NCBI RefSeq assembly: GCF_000520015.2
Contig: NZ_CP007044.2
Location: forward strand, 2,418,001-2,482,000
Length of the DNA stretch: 64,000 bases
DNA from: Chania multitudinisentens RB-25
GTDB taxonomy: Bacteria; Pseudomonadota; Gammaproteobacteria; Enterobacterales; Enterobacteriaceae
Reading direction: 5' to 3'
Both the position numbers and the translations under genes were made by a program. Shown here piece after piece: positions 43,757 through 53,235 of this stretch (within the stretch, counting starts at the first letter, position 1; every line of letters starts with the position of its first letter). The notes below the pieces were generated by a model. The model was given only the letters and a program-made list of their open reading frames with translations. It did no database searches and was not told where the DNA came from.

Positions 43757-44713
43757 ATGTCCTGGGAAACTTGGAGTTTTGCATTCAACGTCACTGTCCC
43801 GAATCTGCTGATGATGTTGTTGGGGATCGTGCTGCGCCACACTCGGCTGATGGACGACCGTTTTGTTGATGGTGCCAGCAGATTGGTATTCAATCTGGCG
43901 TTGCCCTGCCTGCTGTTTTTCAGTATTGCCACTAACCATCCACAACTGCGTGATAATTTCCCGCTGGTGGTTTACGGTGCGTTGGGCACTGTGGGGACTT
44001 TCCTGTTGCTGGAAGTGGCCGCCAAGTGGCTGGTGAAAGAGCCGCGTGAGCGCGGTGTCTTTGTGCAGGGGGGCTTTCGTGCCAATACCGCCGTTGTCGG
44101 TCTGGCCTATGCCATGACGGCTTATGGCGATGAAGGGGTGGCGATTGCCTCGCTGTATCTCACCGTCACGGTATTCCTGTTTAATGTGCTGTCGGTGATT
44201 ACCCTGACGCGCAGTTTGCAAGCCGAGCCGAATAAGAGAATCAAACACCTGTCGTTGCTGCGCAGTATCGTCACTAATCCGTTGATTATCGGTTTACTGA
44301 GCGGTTTGGTCTATGCGCAGACCGGGCTGGGGATACCACCGGTGATCAAACAGACGGGCAGTTATATCTCCGGGCTTTCGCTGCCGCTGGCACTGCTGTG
44401 TACCGGTGCCAGCCTCGATTTACGCGCCATGTTCCGCTCGTCCAACGTTGCAGCGCTATCGTCAGCCGCTAAACTGTTTTTAGTGCCGATGCTGATGACC
44501 TTCGGGGGATGGCTATTTGGTTTCCACGGTGCTGCGTTGGGGATCATTTTCCTGTTCTCGGCAACCCCCACGGCCTCAGGCAGCTATGTGATGACCCGAG
44601 CGATGGGGGGCAATGCTACGCTCGCTGCCAATATCATCGCCATTACCACTGTAGGTTCATTCTTTACCACCGTGCTGGGGATTTACCTTCTCCGCTCGTG
44701 GGGTGTGATTTAA
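43757..44713 (+). CDS. AEC-family permease
   Basis: The 318-residue membrane protein belongs to the auxin efflux carrier/AEC transporter superfamily: about ten hydrophobic segments, the N-terminal NVTVPNLLMMLLGIVLRHT and the conserved end with SATPTASGSYVMTRAMGG. Bacterial members move organic acids such as malate or malonate, but the substrate here cannot be told. The start at 43757 has GAAGGA ahead of it; an in-frame start at 43742 would put the Shine-Dalgarno inside the gene. The zinc-ribbon gene follows 12 nt later and may be co-transcribed. Confidence 0.85.
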   Translation: MSWETWSFAFNVTVPNLLMMLLGIVLRHTRLMDDRFVDGASRLVFNLALPCLLFFSIATNHPQLRDNFPLVVYGALGTVGTFLLLEVAAKWLVKEPRERGVFVQGGFRANTAVVGLAYAMTAYGDEGVAIASLYLTVTVFLFNVLSVITLTRSLQAEPNKRIKHLSLLRSIVTNPLIIGLLSGLVYAQTGLGIPPVIKQTGSYISGLSLPLALLCTGASLDLRAMFRSSNVAALSSAAKLFLVPMLMTFGGWLFGFHGAALGIIFLFSATPTASGSYVMTRAMGGNATLAANIIAITTVGSFFTTVLGIYLLRSWGVI

Positions 44714-44725
44714 TCTGGAGGAAAG

Positions 44726-44947
44726 ATGGACGCATCCTGCCCTCGCTGTGCCCAGGTGATGAACTGGGTGAATGGTCACTATCATTGTGATACCTGCAAC
44801 AGTGATTACCGGCAGCTTGCAGAATGCCCTGACTGTGGGCGGCCTCTGCAAGAATTGAAAGCCTGCGGCGCGGTAGATTACCTGTGCCAAAACGGCCATG
44901 GGCTGATTTCTAAAAAGCGTGTGAAGTTCAGCTATTGGCCGATTTAA
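44726..44947 (+). CDS. yfgJ: YfgJ zinc-ribbon protein
   Basis: The 73-residue protein holds paired Cys motifs (CPRC, CDTC, CPDC and a further Cys pair), the layout of the small YfgJ zinc-ribbon family (E. coli 71 residues). It has an AGGAAAG Shine-Dalgarno. Its function is unknown in any organism I can name; the fold is probably a double rubredoxin-like knuckle. In E. coli it also lies next to der. Confidence 0.9.
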   Translation: MDASCPRCAQVMNWVNGHYHCDTCNSDYRQLAECPDCGRPLQELKACGAVDYLCQNGHGLISKKRVKFSYWPI

Positions 44948-44959
44948 TCACCGCAAGGC

Positions 44960-46042
44960 TTACACATCATAAAGGCGATGATCGTGAGTGCTTACTGCGG
45001 GCGTCACTTTGTTTGGGCTGAGGCGCTTAACCGAAGCCCGCACCGCCAACCGCCCGCACAGCAGCATATTGCACGGTGGTGCATCTGGCCGCAACATCCG
45101 GCGCTGCAATAGCCCGATGGCTTCCTGCCCCAGCTCATCGCGCGGCACGTGTACCGAGGTAAGCGGCACATCGTGGATTTCTGCCAGATTGAATCCGTCG
45201 GTGCTCATCACTGAAATATCTCCCGGCACGCTGAGTTGCAGTTTTTTAAGGGCGTTCACCGCGCCAACGGCCATATAGTCGCCACCGGTCAGAATGGCGC
45301 TTGGTAATGGTGTTAACTCGCCAATCTCCTTGATAAAGGTGGTTAGGGCATGCTCCGCTTCTTCTCTACCAAAACCTGACGTGGTGACCAGATGCTGGCC
45401 ATCATCGAAGGTAATGTTATGCCGTATGTAGGCTTGTTTGATACCTGCCAGACGTAGCTCCATGGTATTCCGGCGTAGACATTGCAGATTAAGAATGTGG
45501 CTATGGCCTTGCTGGAACAGATAGTTGGCAGAGTATTCACCAATTAACTGATGATCGGGCGAAACGCTGTCCAGGCGCATCTGTCGGTCTGTGCAGTTAA
45601 TCAAAACACAGGGTTTATTCAGATCGGCCGCCAACGTGTGGATATGTTCATCATCAATACCGATGATCAGCGCAGCCTCGGTCTGCGGCTCGCTCATCTT
45701 CTCCATAAACAAAGCGCTGTCACTGTGCGTCTCTTCCAGACCACAGTAACGGATCCGCACTTCATGTTCTGCCAGCGCAGCGGTGATCCCCTGAATCACC
45801 TTGTAGTAGAAGATATCGGTACGCACATCGAAGGCACGCTGTGGCGCAAACACCATTACGTTATTTAACATCAACCTACCGCTGGAGAGCCCTTGCAGAA
45901 TCCCATTCTGTTGCGCACACTCTTTTACCCGCCGCCGCGCCGCTGCGCTGGTATTGGATTTCCCCGCCAACACGCGTGAAACGGTACTGATAGAAAGACC
46001 GGTTTGGCGGGCGATTTCCTGTATTTTCAGCTTTCCGCTCAT
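44960..46042 (-). CDS. LacI-family repressor of the sugar locus
   Basis: The 360-residue protein has the LacI helix-turn-helix and hinge at residues 1-60 (LKIQEIARQTGLSISTVSRV) and a periplasmic-binding-protein-like effector domain. It is divergent from the MFS permease and GH31 genes, which makes it their likely local regulator. A palindrome in the shared promoter region is a candidate operator. The Shine-Dalgarno GAGGATCAC precedes the start. The effector is unknown, probably a sugar or sugar acid derived from the GH31 substrate. Confidence 0.88.
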   Translation of the reverse strand: MSGKLKIQEIARQTGLSISTVSRVLAGKSNTSAAARRRVKECAQQNGILQGLSSGRLMLNNVMVFAPQRAFDVRTDIFYYKVIQGITAALAEHEVRIRYCGLEETHSDSALFMEKMSEPQTEAALIIGIDDEHIHTLAADLNKPCVLINCTDRQMRLDSVSPDHQLIGEYSANYLFQQGHSHILNLQCLRRNTMELRLAGIKQAYIRHNITFDDGQHLVTTSGFGREEAEHALTTFIKEIGELTPLPSAILTGGDYMAVGAVNALKKLQLSVPGDISVMSTDGFNLAEIHDVPLTSVHVPRDELGQEAIGLLQRRMLRPDAPPCNMLLCGRLAVRASVKRLSPNKVTPAVSTHDHRLYDV

Positions 46043-46066
46043 TTTGTGATCCTCTTCAAATTTGGT

Positions 46067-46084
46067 CGTGAGAATATTTTCACG
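46067..46084. promoter_or_regulatory. Palindromic candidate operator of the LacI-family regulator
   Basis: CGTGAGAATATTTTCACG is an 18-bp dyad with only one mismatched pair. It lies 24 bp upstream of the regulator gene, in the 353-bp divergent region, where a LacI-type protein would bind. Assignment is by position and symmetry. Confidence 0.55.
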
Positions 46085-46303
46085 GTGGCTTTCTGGCTTA
46101 CAGATGGCTTCTCACAGCCATTATGACGATATCTTCATTTCACCATGAAAATTTTTGCAAAAAACGCCGTTTCGCTCCTTCTCTGCGCTGGTTAGTCTGC
46201 TTTGGTACACCAATTTTATCGATTTATCAGTCCAATTCTCTGGGCTGGACTATAAGTAAAACAAAATTAAATCATAGGGTTGTCATAGCAGCGGCGTTGT
46301 ATT

Positions 46304-46319
46304 TGCGATGGATGTCACA
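46304..46319. promoter_or_regulatory. Candidate CRP site upstream of the MFS permease gene
   Basis: TGCGATGGATGTCACA matches the CRP core TGTGA-N6-TCACA at all but one position. It lies 76 bp before the permease start. Catabolite control of a sugar operon would be expected, but no -35/-10 pair was placed with confidence. The remaining part of the divergent region (46085-46303) shows an open frame continuous with the permease gene but no other features. Confidence 0.45.
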
Positions 46320-46395
46320 AAATATCGCTGCTAACACCTCCGATACCAAAACGTGCTCTACCAAAAAAGGTGCATTGTCACCACGGAGATACGAG

Positions 46396-47700
46396 ATGAG
46401 CGTAGAAATTGATCAAACTGCGGCGCGCAGCAGCCGCAAATTCAAATCACTGCGTTGGTGGATGCTGGCGCTGTTCTTGCTGGGGGTGACGGTTAACTAT
46501 ATTACCCGTAACTCATTGGGTATTCTGGCACCGGAACTGAAAACCAGCCTCAACATGACCACCGAGCAATATTCCTGGGTGGTCGCTTCGTTCCAATTGG
46601 CTTATACCGTTTTTCAACCTATTTGTGGCTGGCTGATCGATGTCATTGGCCTGAAAATGGGCTTCCTGATCTGCGCCAGTATCTGGGCGGTAGTGTGTAT
46701 GATGCACGCGGGGGCTGGTACTTGGTTGCAATTGGCGCTCCTGCGTTTCTTTATGGGAGCGTCAGAAGCGGCTGCGACACCTGCCAACGCTAAAGCCATT
46801 TCCGACTGGTTCCCGAAAAAAGAGCGGCCGATCGCTGCCGGTTGGGCAGGGGTGGGGTTTTCCATCGGCGCGATGCTGGCTCCGCCAATCATCGTTATTG
46901 CTCACATTTCATTTGGCTGGCAGGGGGCGTTTTTGTTCTCTGGCGCACTGGGATTGGTCTGGGTGGTACTGTGGTGGCTGTTTTACCATTCACCAAAACA
47001 GCACCCGAATCTGAGCCAGAAAGAGTTTGATCTGATTCACGAAGATAACGAACCGATTCTGCCAAAGCTGCCGTTCTTCAAATCGTTGGCGATCCTGTGC
47101 AAAAACAAAAAATTCTACGGTATCGCTATTCCAGCCTTTCTGGCTGAACCTGCATGGGCAGTGTTCAGTTTCTGGGTTCCGCTCTATCTGGCCACCGAGC
47201 GTGGTATGGATCTGAAGCAAATCGCCATGTTTGCCTGGCTGCCGTTCCTGGCAGCGGATATCGGCAGCGTTGCCAGTGGCTATCTCACCACGCTGTATCG
47301 CAAATGGTTTGGCTGCTCACGGGTGAACTCGGTGGTGGCCAGCTCGGTCACCGGGGCTTTTATGATGGTATCGCTGGCGTTTGTGGCGATCACTAAAGAT
47401 CCCTACCTTGCTATTGCCTTGATCTCGATTGGTGGTTTCGGTCACCAGGTCATTTCCTGCATGTTGAGCGCCCTGGTGGTGGAATCATTTGATAAAAACC
47501 AGATGGCGACGGTGAACGGTATGCGCGGCTCCAGCGCCTGGATTGCCAGCTTCCTGTTCACACTGCTGATTGGTGCGGTTTCCGATACCGTCGGTTTCAA
47601 CCCGCTTTTCATTGCGATGGGCTTCTTCGATTTGATCGGCGCCGTATTCCTGATTGCCCTGATTGCAGAACGCGGCAAAAAACCATCACCTACTGTTTGA
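46396..47700 (+). CDS. MFS permease, ACS/hexuronate-type family
   Basis: The 434-residue protein has 12 predicted membrane segments. Its first helix and loop (LGVTVNYITRNSLGILAPEL) resemble the anion:cation symporter branch (ExuT, GudP and relatives), which moves hexuronates and similar sugar acids. The start at 46396 has CGGAGA upstream and gives a normal N-terminus; the same frame is open to 46123, but those 91 residues do not look like a transporter. The GH31 gene follows after 11 nt, so this is probably the importer for its substrate. Confidence 0.87.
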   Translation: MSVEIDQTAARSSRKFKSLRWWMLALFLLGVTVNYITRNSLGILAPELKTSLNMTTEQYSWVVASFQLAYTVFQPICGWLIDVIGLKMGFLICASIWAVVCMMHAGAGTWLQLALLRFFMGASEAAATPANAKAISDWFPKKERPIAAGWAGVGFSIGAMLAPPIIVIAHISFGWQGAFLFSGALGLVWVVLWWLFYHSPKQHPNLSQKEFDLIHEDNEPILPKLPFFKSLAILCKNKKFYGIAIPAFLAEPAWAVFSFWVPLYLATERGMDLKQIAMFAWLPFLAADIGSVASGYLTTLYRKWFGCSRVNSVVASSVTGAFMMVSLAFVAITKDPYLAIALISIGGFGHQVISCMLSALVVESFDKNQMATVNGMRGSSAWIASFLFTLLIGAVSDTVGFNPLFIAMGFFDLIGAVFLIALIAERGKKPSPTV

Positions 47701-47711
47701 GTTGAATATTT

Positions 47712-50078
47712 ATGAAGACGTTAAAGAATTGGACCTTGGCAGGGCAATACACCGACCATATTGAGTTACTGGTGGATGAGCGACACCTGTTCTGCCTTTA
47801 CGTATTGGAAAACACCCTGTTTCGAGTGCTGATTAAACGCAATGGGGAACTGGCGTTGAACCGCACCTGGAGTATTGCGCCGGAAGCGGACGTTCCCTGG
47901 GAAGGGCGGGATCGTCTCAGCGTGGCCGGTTTTGGCCTGCCCGGTTACCAATTGCAGCATGACGGCGAAACATTAACGCTGGCTACTTCGCATCTGCGTG
48001 TAACGGTGCATCAGCCGCTGTGGCTGGAGTGGGAATACTGCAATGCAGACGGTGACTGGCAGCCGTTGGCTGCCGATCGCCCGACCAGTGCTTATCTGCT
48101 TAATGCGCATGGTGACGGGGTAGCCCATTATCAACGCCGCTATGCCAGCGAACGCTACTATGGCCTGGGGGAGAAAACCGGCGACTTGGAACGCAGTGGC
48201 CGCCGTTTTGAGATGCGTAATCTGGATGCGATGGGCTACAACGCGGCCAGCACCGATCCGTTGTACAAGCATATTCCATTCACTATTACGCGCCGTACAG
48301 ACGTCAGCTTTGGGCTGTTTTACGACAACCTGAGCAGTTGCTGGCTGGATCTCGGCAATGAGATCGACAATTATCATCTGGCCTATCGCCGTTATCAGGC
48401 CGAAGCGGGCGATCTGGATTATTACCTGTTCTTCGGCCCACAAGTGTTGGATGTAACCAAAGCTTTTGTGCGCCTGACTGGCAAAACGCATTTTGGGCCC
48501 AAATGGAGCCTGGGCTACAGCGGCTCCACTATGCATTACACCGATGCCCCAGATGCTCAGCAGCAGTTGCAGCAGTTTATTCAACTGTGTCGGCAGCACG
48601 ATATTCCTTGCGATTCGTTCCAGCTTTCTTCCGGTTACACCTCGATAGGCAACAAGCGCTATGTATTCAACTGGAACTACGACAAGGTGCCGCAGCCGAA
48701 ACAACTGAGTAAAGCCTTCCACGATGCGGGGCTGAAACTGGCGGCGAATATCAAGCCTTGTTTGTTGCAAGATCACCCGCAGTACCAGCAGGTGGCTGAG
48801 CAGGGGCTGTTTATTCGGGATTCAGAGAGCGACCGCCCAGAACGCTCAAGTTTCTGGGACGATGAAGGATCGCACCTCGATTTCACCAACCCGGCCACGG
48901 TGCGCTGGTGGCAGCAGGGCGTCACCGAACAACTGCTGGCAATGGGCATCGATTCCACCTGGAATGACAATAACGAGTATGAAGTCTGGGACGGCGAAGC
49001 ACGCTGCCACGGCTTTGGTCAGCCGATTGCCATCAAACATATCCGCCCGGTGATGCCATTGTTGATGATGCGCGCTTCGCTTGAGGCACAGCAGCGTTTT
49101 GCACCGCATCTGCGCTCTTATCTGATCTCCCGTTCCGGGTGCGCAGGCATGCAGCGTTATGTGCAAACCTGGAGCGGTGACAACCGTACCAGTTGGCAGA
49201 CTCTACGCTACAACACCCGTATGGGATTGGGCATGAGCCTGTCGGGGCTGTTTAACGTCGGGCATGACGTCGGCGGTTTTTCCGGTGATAAACCGGATGC
49301 CGAGCTGTTTGTGCGCTGGGTGCAGAATGGTGTGATGCATCCGCGCTTTACCATTCACTCATGGAACGATGATGCGACCGTTAACGAACCCTGGATGTAT
49401 CCGGCCGCTACGCCGATGATCCGTGAAGCGATCAACCTGCGTTATCGCCTGATGCCTTATTTTTACACTTTGCTGTGGCTGGCGAGCACGGATGATGAAC
49501 CGATGCTGCGGCCAACGTTCCTTGATCATGAACATGATGAGCGTACCTGGCGTGAAACCGATGATTTCCTGATTGGCCGCGACGTGCTGGTGGCCAGCGT
49601 GGTGGAGCAGGGGCAGCGTCAGCGCGAGGTGTATCTGCCAGATAATGGTGATGGTTGGTATTGCTTCTACAGCGGCCAGTGGTACAGCGGGGGCCAGACC
49701 ATTGTGCTGGATGCGCCGCTGGAACGCCTGCCACTGTTGGTGCGTGCTGGGGCGGCGTTGCCGATGTCACAGCGCTTGGGCCATGTGGACATCAGCGCTG
49801 ACGATCGCCGTGAGTTGCGGTTATTCCCCACCAAAGGATGTGGGCGCTCGGCAGGAATGTTGTTTGAAGACGACGGTGAAAGCTATGGCTGGCAGCAGGA
49901 CAATGCGCTGTGGCTGCGCTGGCAAGCGGTGAGTGATAACGCGCGCATTGAATTAACCGTGGCCGCCAAAGGGCATTTTAAACCCGCTTGGCAAACGCTG
50001 GATATCACGTTGCCTGCCGATGAAACCCGCGAACTGTGGGTGAATGGCACTCGTTGTAATACTTATGCGTTGAGCTAA
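47712..50078 (+). CDS. Glycoside hydrolase family 31 alpha-glycosidase
   Basis: The 788-residue protein has the GH31 layout: N-terminal beta-sandwich, a (beta/alpha)8 barrel from about residue 255, and C-terminal beta-domains. The nucleophile Asp is in STWNDNNEYEVWD, and the acid/base region is in GHDVGGFSGDKPDAEL. RSGCAGMQRY and HSWNDD are also typical. Family members act on alpha-glucosides, alpha-xylosides or sulfoquinovosides; the neighbour permease of hexuronate type hints at an acidic or modified sugar, but this is inference. There is no signal peptide, so hydrolysis should be cytosolic after uptake. Confidence 0.88.
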   Translation: MKTLKNWTLAGQYTDHIELLVDERHLFCLYVLENTLFRVLIKRNGELALNRTWSIAPEADVPWEGRDRLSVAGFGLPGYQLQHDGETLTLATSHLRVTVHQPLWLEWEYCNADGDWQPLAADRPTSAYLLNAHGDGVAHYQRRYASERYYGLGEKTGDLERSGRRFEMRNLDAMGYNAASTDPLYKHIPFTITRRTDVSFGLFYDNLSSCWLDLGNEIDNYHLAYRRYQAEAGDLDYYLFFGPQVLDVTKAFVRLTGKTHFGPKWSLGYSGSTMHYTDAPDAQQQLQQFIQLCRQHDIPCDSFQLSSGYTSIGNKRYVFNWNYDKVPQPKQLSKAFHDAGLKLAANIKPCLLQDHPQYQQVAEQGLFIRDSESDRPERSSFWDDEGSHLDFTNPATVRWWQQGVTEQLLAMGIDSTWNDNNEYEVWDGEARCHGFGQPIAIKHIRPVMPLLMMRASLEAQQRFAPHLRSYLISRSGCAGMQRYVQTWSGDNRTSWQTLRYNTRMGLGMSLSGLFNVGHDVGGFSGDKPDAELFVRWVQNGVMHPRFTIHSWNDDATVNEPWMYPAATPMIREAINLRYRLMPYFYTLLWLASTDDEPMLRPTFLDHEHDERTWRETDDFLIGRDVLVASVVEQGQRQREVYLPDNGDGWYCFYSGQWYSGGQTIVLDAPLERLPLLVRAGAALPMSQRLGHVDISADDRRELRLFPTKGCGRSAGMLFEDDGESYGWQQDNALWLRWQAVSDNARIELTVAAKGHFKPAWQTLDITLPADETRELWVNGTRCNTYALS

Positions 50079-50097
50079 ACCCGGCGGCTGTGCTTGA

Positions 50098-50125
50098 AAG
50101 TCTCTCTCCCGCTGGAGAGAGACTT
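50098..50125. terminator. Hairpin between the GH31 gene and xseA
   Basis: AAGTCTCTCTCC and GGAGAGAGACTT form a perfect 12-bp stem with loop CGCT. The right arm overlaps the xseA stop codon. There is little T-run on either side, so efficiency is uncertain; it can end transcripts of two convergent genes. Confidence 0.6.
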
Positions 50126-51500
50126 ATTCCATCACCCGTTTCTTACGCGGTTTTTTCGCTACGGTGATGGTTTTCACTTCGCTTTCCACCCAGCCATCTT
50201 GCAAGCGAGTTTTCAATATTTCCCCTAACTGCGCCTGTTTGGTGGTTTTCAACAGTTCGCCACGCGGCGTTTGCGTCACGCTGTAACCACGCGCCAGAGT
50301 GGCTAATGGGCTGACGGCTTCCAACTGGCTGCAAGCCACGCCAAAGCGCTGGCGATAGGCATTAAGTTGCCGTTCCAGCCCTTGTTGCAACCGGTATTCC
50401 TGCTGCTGAATGCGTTGCTGCAAACGGTGTATCCGGCCCATCGGCTGTATTTGCGCCAGATGTTGTTGGGCGCGTTCACTGCGGCGGGAAGCCAGCCGCA
50501 GTTGCAACTGTATCCCTTCTTCAAGGCGGCGCTGTAGCTTGAATAACAGCGTTTGTTGCCGGGCCAGACGCAGGTGTGGGTGTTGCTGTTGCAGGCGGTG
50601 ATTGATACGGCTGAACTGTTGTTGGCGCTGGGCCAGATAATAATCCATCGCCATTTCCAGCCGTTGCTGCTGTGCTTGCAACTGGCGCAGCAGTTCAAGC
50701 TGATTGCGGCTGACCAGTTCGGCAGCGGCGGAAGGCGTAGGTGCGCGCAGATCGGCGACAAAATCAGCGATGGTGACGTCGGTTTCATGACCAACGGCGC
50801 TGACGATGGGAATATGGCTGGCAAAAATGGCCCGCGCGACGCGTTCGTCGTTAAAGCTCCATAAATCTTCCAGCGAACCACCGCCACGGCCAACGATCAG
50901 CACATCACACTCAGCGCGGCGGTTGGCGGTTTCGATGGCTCGCACGATTTGCAGCGGAGCCTCTGCACCTTGAACCGCTGTGGGATAAATCACGATTGGC
51001 AGCGAAGGATCGCGCCGTTGCAGCACCTGCAAAATATCATGCAGTGCCGCACCGCTGGCTGAAGTGATCACGCCGACGCATTTGGCCGGGCTGGGGAGCG
51101 GTTGTTTGCGCTGTTGATCGAACAACCCTTCGGCTGCCAGACGCTGTTTCAACTGTTCGAATTGTTGTTGCAGCAAACCGTCACCGGCGGGTTGCATGCT
51201 TTCTGCAATCAATTGGTAATCACCGCGCGGTTCATACAGCGTGATGCTGGCACGCACCAGTATCTGCTGGCCGTTTTGTGGGCGGAAAGTGGTGCGACGG
51301 TTGCTGTTGCGGAACATGGCACAACGTACCTGCGCACGGTCATCTTTCAGTGTGAAATACCAGTGGCCTGAAGCGGGTTGAGAGAAGTTGGAGATTTCGG
51401 CAGAGAGCCAAATTTGCCCCATTTCCATTTCCAACAGCTCACGAACGGTCTGATTCAACCGGCTGACGGTAAAAATAGGCGGTGAAGTAGGTAGCGACAT
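50124..51500 (-). CDS. xseA: Exodeoxyribonuclease VII large subunit
   Basis: XseA with XseB forms ExoVII, which degrades single-stranded DNA. The 458-residue protein (E. coli 456) has an N-terminal OB-fold (FTVSRLNQTVRELLEMEMGQ and WLSAEISNF), a catalytic core with RGGGSLEDLWSFNDE and VGHETDVTIADFVAD, and a long Gln/Arg-rich coiled coil (about 290-400). The start at 51500 (MSLPTSPPIFTVSRL) is that of the family. It is divergent from guaB, as in E. coli. Confidence 0.96.
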   Translation of the reverse strand: MSLPTSPPIFTVSRLNQTVRELLEMEMGQIWLSAEISNFSQPASGHWYFTLKDDRAQVRCAMFRNSNRRTTFRPQNGQQILVRASITLYEPRGDYQLIAESMQPAGDGLLQQQFEQLKQRLAAEGLFDQQRKQPLPSPAKCVGVITSASGAALHDILQVLQRRDPSLPIVIYPTAVQGAEAPLQIVRAIETANRRAECDVLIVGRGGGSLEDLWSFNDERVARAIFASHIPIVSAVGHETDVTIADFVADLRAPTPSAAAELVSRNQLELLRQLQAQQQRLEMAMDYYLAQRQQQFSRINHRLQQQHPHLRLARQQTLLFKLQRRLEEGIQLQLRLASRRSERAQQHLAQIQPMGRIHRLQQRIQQQEYRLQQGLERQLNAYRQRFGVACSQLEAVSPLATLARGYSVTQTPRGELLKTTKQAQLGEILKTRLQDGWVESEVKTITVAKKPRKKRVME

Positions 51501-51669
51501 GTGACCCAGATCAAATTTTAAAACAAGCACTTAATCAATCGATATTACAGCTCTGAAACAGGTAAGCAAGAGTTTTTGTGAGAAAGTGCTGGAGGCAACC
51601 GATTACGCTCTGTATAATGCCACGGCAATATTTTATCTTTTCCCGCATCCACCTGGTGAGATATTGCCC

Positions 51670-53133
51670 ATGCTACGTATCACAAAAGAAGCTCTAACGT
51701 TTGACGACGTTCTCCTGGTTCCAGCCCACTCCACTGTTCTGCCTAACACCGCAGATCTCGGTACTCAACTGACTCAATCCATTCGCCTGAATATCCCTAT
51801 GCTGTCCGCAGCCATGGATACCGTAACCGAATCCGGCCTGGCTATTGCGCTGGCGCAGGAAGGCGGTTTGGGCTTCATTCACAAAAACATGTCTATTGAG
51901 CGCCAGGCGGAAGAAGTTCGCCGGGTGAAGAAGCATGAAAGCGGCGTGGTCACCGATCCGCAAACCGTGACACCTTGTACCACCTTGGCAGAAGTTAAAG
52001 AACTGACAGCGCGTAATGGCTTTGCTGGTTATCCGGTGGTGGCAGAAGGTAACGAACTGGTCGGGATTATTACCGGCCGTGACGTGCGTTTTGTGACTGA
52101 TTTGAATCAGCCAGTGACCGCCGTGATGACGCCAAAAGAGCGCCTGGTGACCGTTAAGGAAGGTGAAGCGCATGAAGTCGTGCTGCAAAAAATGCACGAA
52201 AAACGCGTTGAAAAAGCGCTGGTGGTGGATGACAGTTTCCACCTGATCGGCATGATCACCGTAAAAGATTTCCAGAAGGCGGAACGTAAGCCTAATGCCT
52301 GTAAAGATGAACATGGTCGCCTGCGTGTCGGTGCGGCGGTGGGGGCGGGGGCCGGTAATGAAGAGCGCGTTGATGCGCTGGTTGCCGCCGGTGTTGACGT
52401 GCTGTTGATCGACTCCTCGCACGGCCATTCCGAAGGCGTGTTGCAGCGCATCCGTGAAACCCGTGCCAAATACCCAGACTTGCAAATTGTTGGTGGTAAC
52501 GTTGCTACCGCTGCCGGAGCCAAAGCCCTGATGGAAGCTGGCGTAAGCGCGGTGAAAGTGGGTATCGGCCCAGGTTCTATCTGCACCACCCGCATCGTGA
52601 CCGGCGTTGGTGTGCCGCAAATAACTGCGATTGCGGATGCGGTAGAAGCGCTGGAAGGCACCGGTATCCCGGTTATCGCTGATGGTGGCATCCGCTTTTC
52701 TGGCGACATCGCCAAAGCCATTGCTGCCGGCGCATCTTGCGTGATGGTGGGGTCAATGCTGGCGGGTACGGAAGAATCTCCGGGCGAAATCGAGCTGTAT
52801 CAGGGCCGTTCGTTTAAATCTTACCGTGGCATGGGGTCTCTGGGGGCGATGTCTAAAGGTTCCTCTGACCGTTACTTCCAGACCGATAACGCGGCTGATA
52901 AACTGGTGCCCGAAGGCATTGAAGGCCGTGTGGCTTACAAAGGCATGCTGAAAGCCATCGTACATCAACAGATGGGGGGCCTGCGTTCCTGCATGGGGCT
53001 GACCGGTTGTGGTACGATTGACGAACTGCGTACCAAAGCTGAATTTGTGCGTATCAGCGGTGCCGGTATTCAGGAAAGCCATGTTCATGATGTGACGATT
53101 ACCAAAGAGTCACCGAATTACCGCATGGGCTAA
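51670..53133 (+). CDS. guaB: Inosine-5'-monophosphate dehydrogenase
   Basis: GuaB oxidises IMP to XMP, the committed step to GMP. The 487-residue protein has the (beta/alpha)8 barrel with two CBS domains inserted (about residues 95-205) and the catalytic Cys in GPGSICTTRIVTGVG. The flap region begins with YRGMGSLGAM. The start at 51670 (MLRITKEALTFDDVLL) is standard. A TATAAT at 51613-51618 lies 52 bp upstream without a good -35. No classic PurR site was recognised. Confidence 0.97.
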   Translation: MLRITKEALTFDDVLLVPAHSTVLPNTADLGTQLTQSIRLNIPMLSAAMDTVTESGLAIALAQEGGLGFIHKNMSIERQAEEVRRVKKHESGVVTDPQTVTPCTTLAEVKELTARNGFAGYPVVAEGNELVGIITGRDVRFVTDLNQPVTAVMTPKERLVTVKEGEAHEVVLQKMHEKRVEKALVVDDSFHLIGMITVKDFQKAERKPNACKDEHGRLRVGAAVGAGAGNEERVDALVAAGVDVLLIDSSHGHSEGVLQRIRETRAKYPDLQIVGGNVATAAGAKALMEAGVSAVKVGIGPGSICTTRIVTGVGVPQITAIADAVEALEGTGIPVIADGGIRFSGDIAKAIAAGASCVMVGSMLAGTEESPGEIELYQGRSFKSYRGMGSLGAMSKGSSDRYFQTDNAADKLVPEGIEGRVAYKGMLKAIVHQQMGGLRSCMGLTGCGTIDELRTKAEFVRISGAGIQESHVHDVTITKESPNYRMG

Positions 53134-53235
53134 TGCTTGATCTATTCCTTTAGGGGAAAACGGGGTGAGGAGGGGATCCTTCACCCCACATATACTTTTT
53201 TGCTCTTATTTCTCTGTTGCTGGAATTAGCCTCAC

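Noticed and set aside
46123..46395. Permease start at 46123
   Set aside because: The extension crosses the regulatory region, lacks a Shine-Dalgarno, and the ATG at 46396 has one and fits the family.
52107..52721. Long open frames antisense to guaB (and similar ones antisense to ydcT, sseB and the GH31 gene)
   Set aside because: They are mirror frames of well-conserved genes, with no start signals or recognisable domains.
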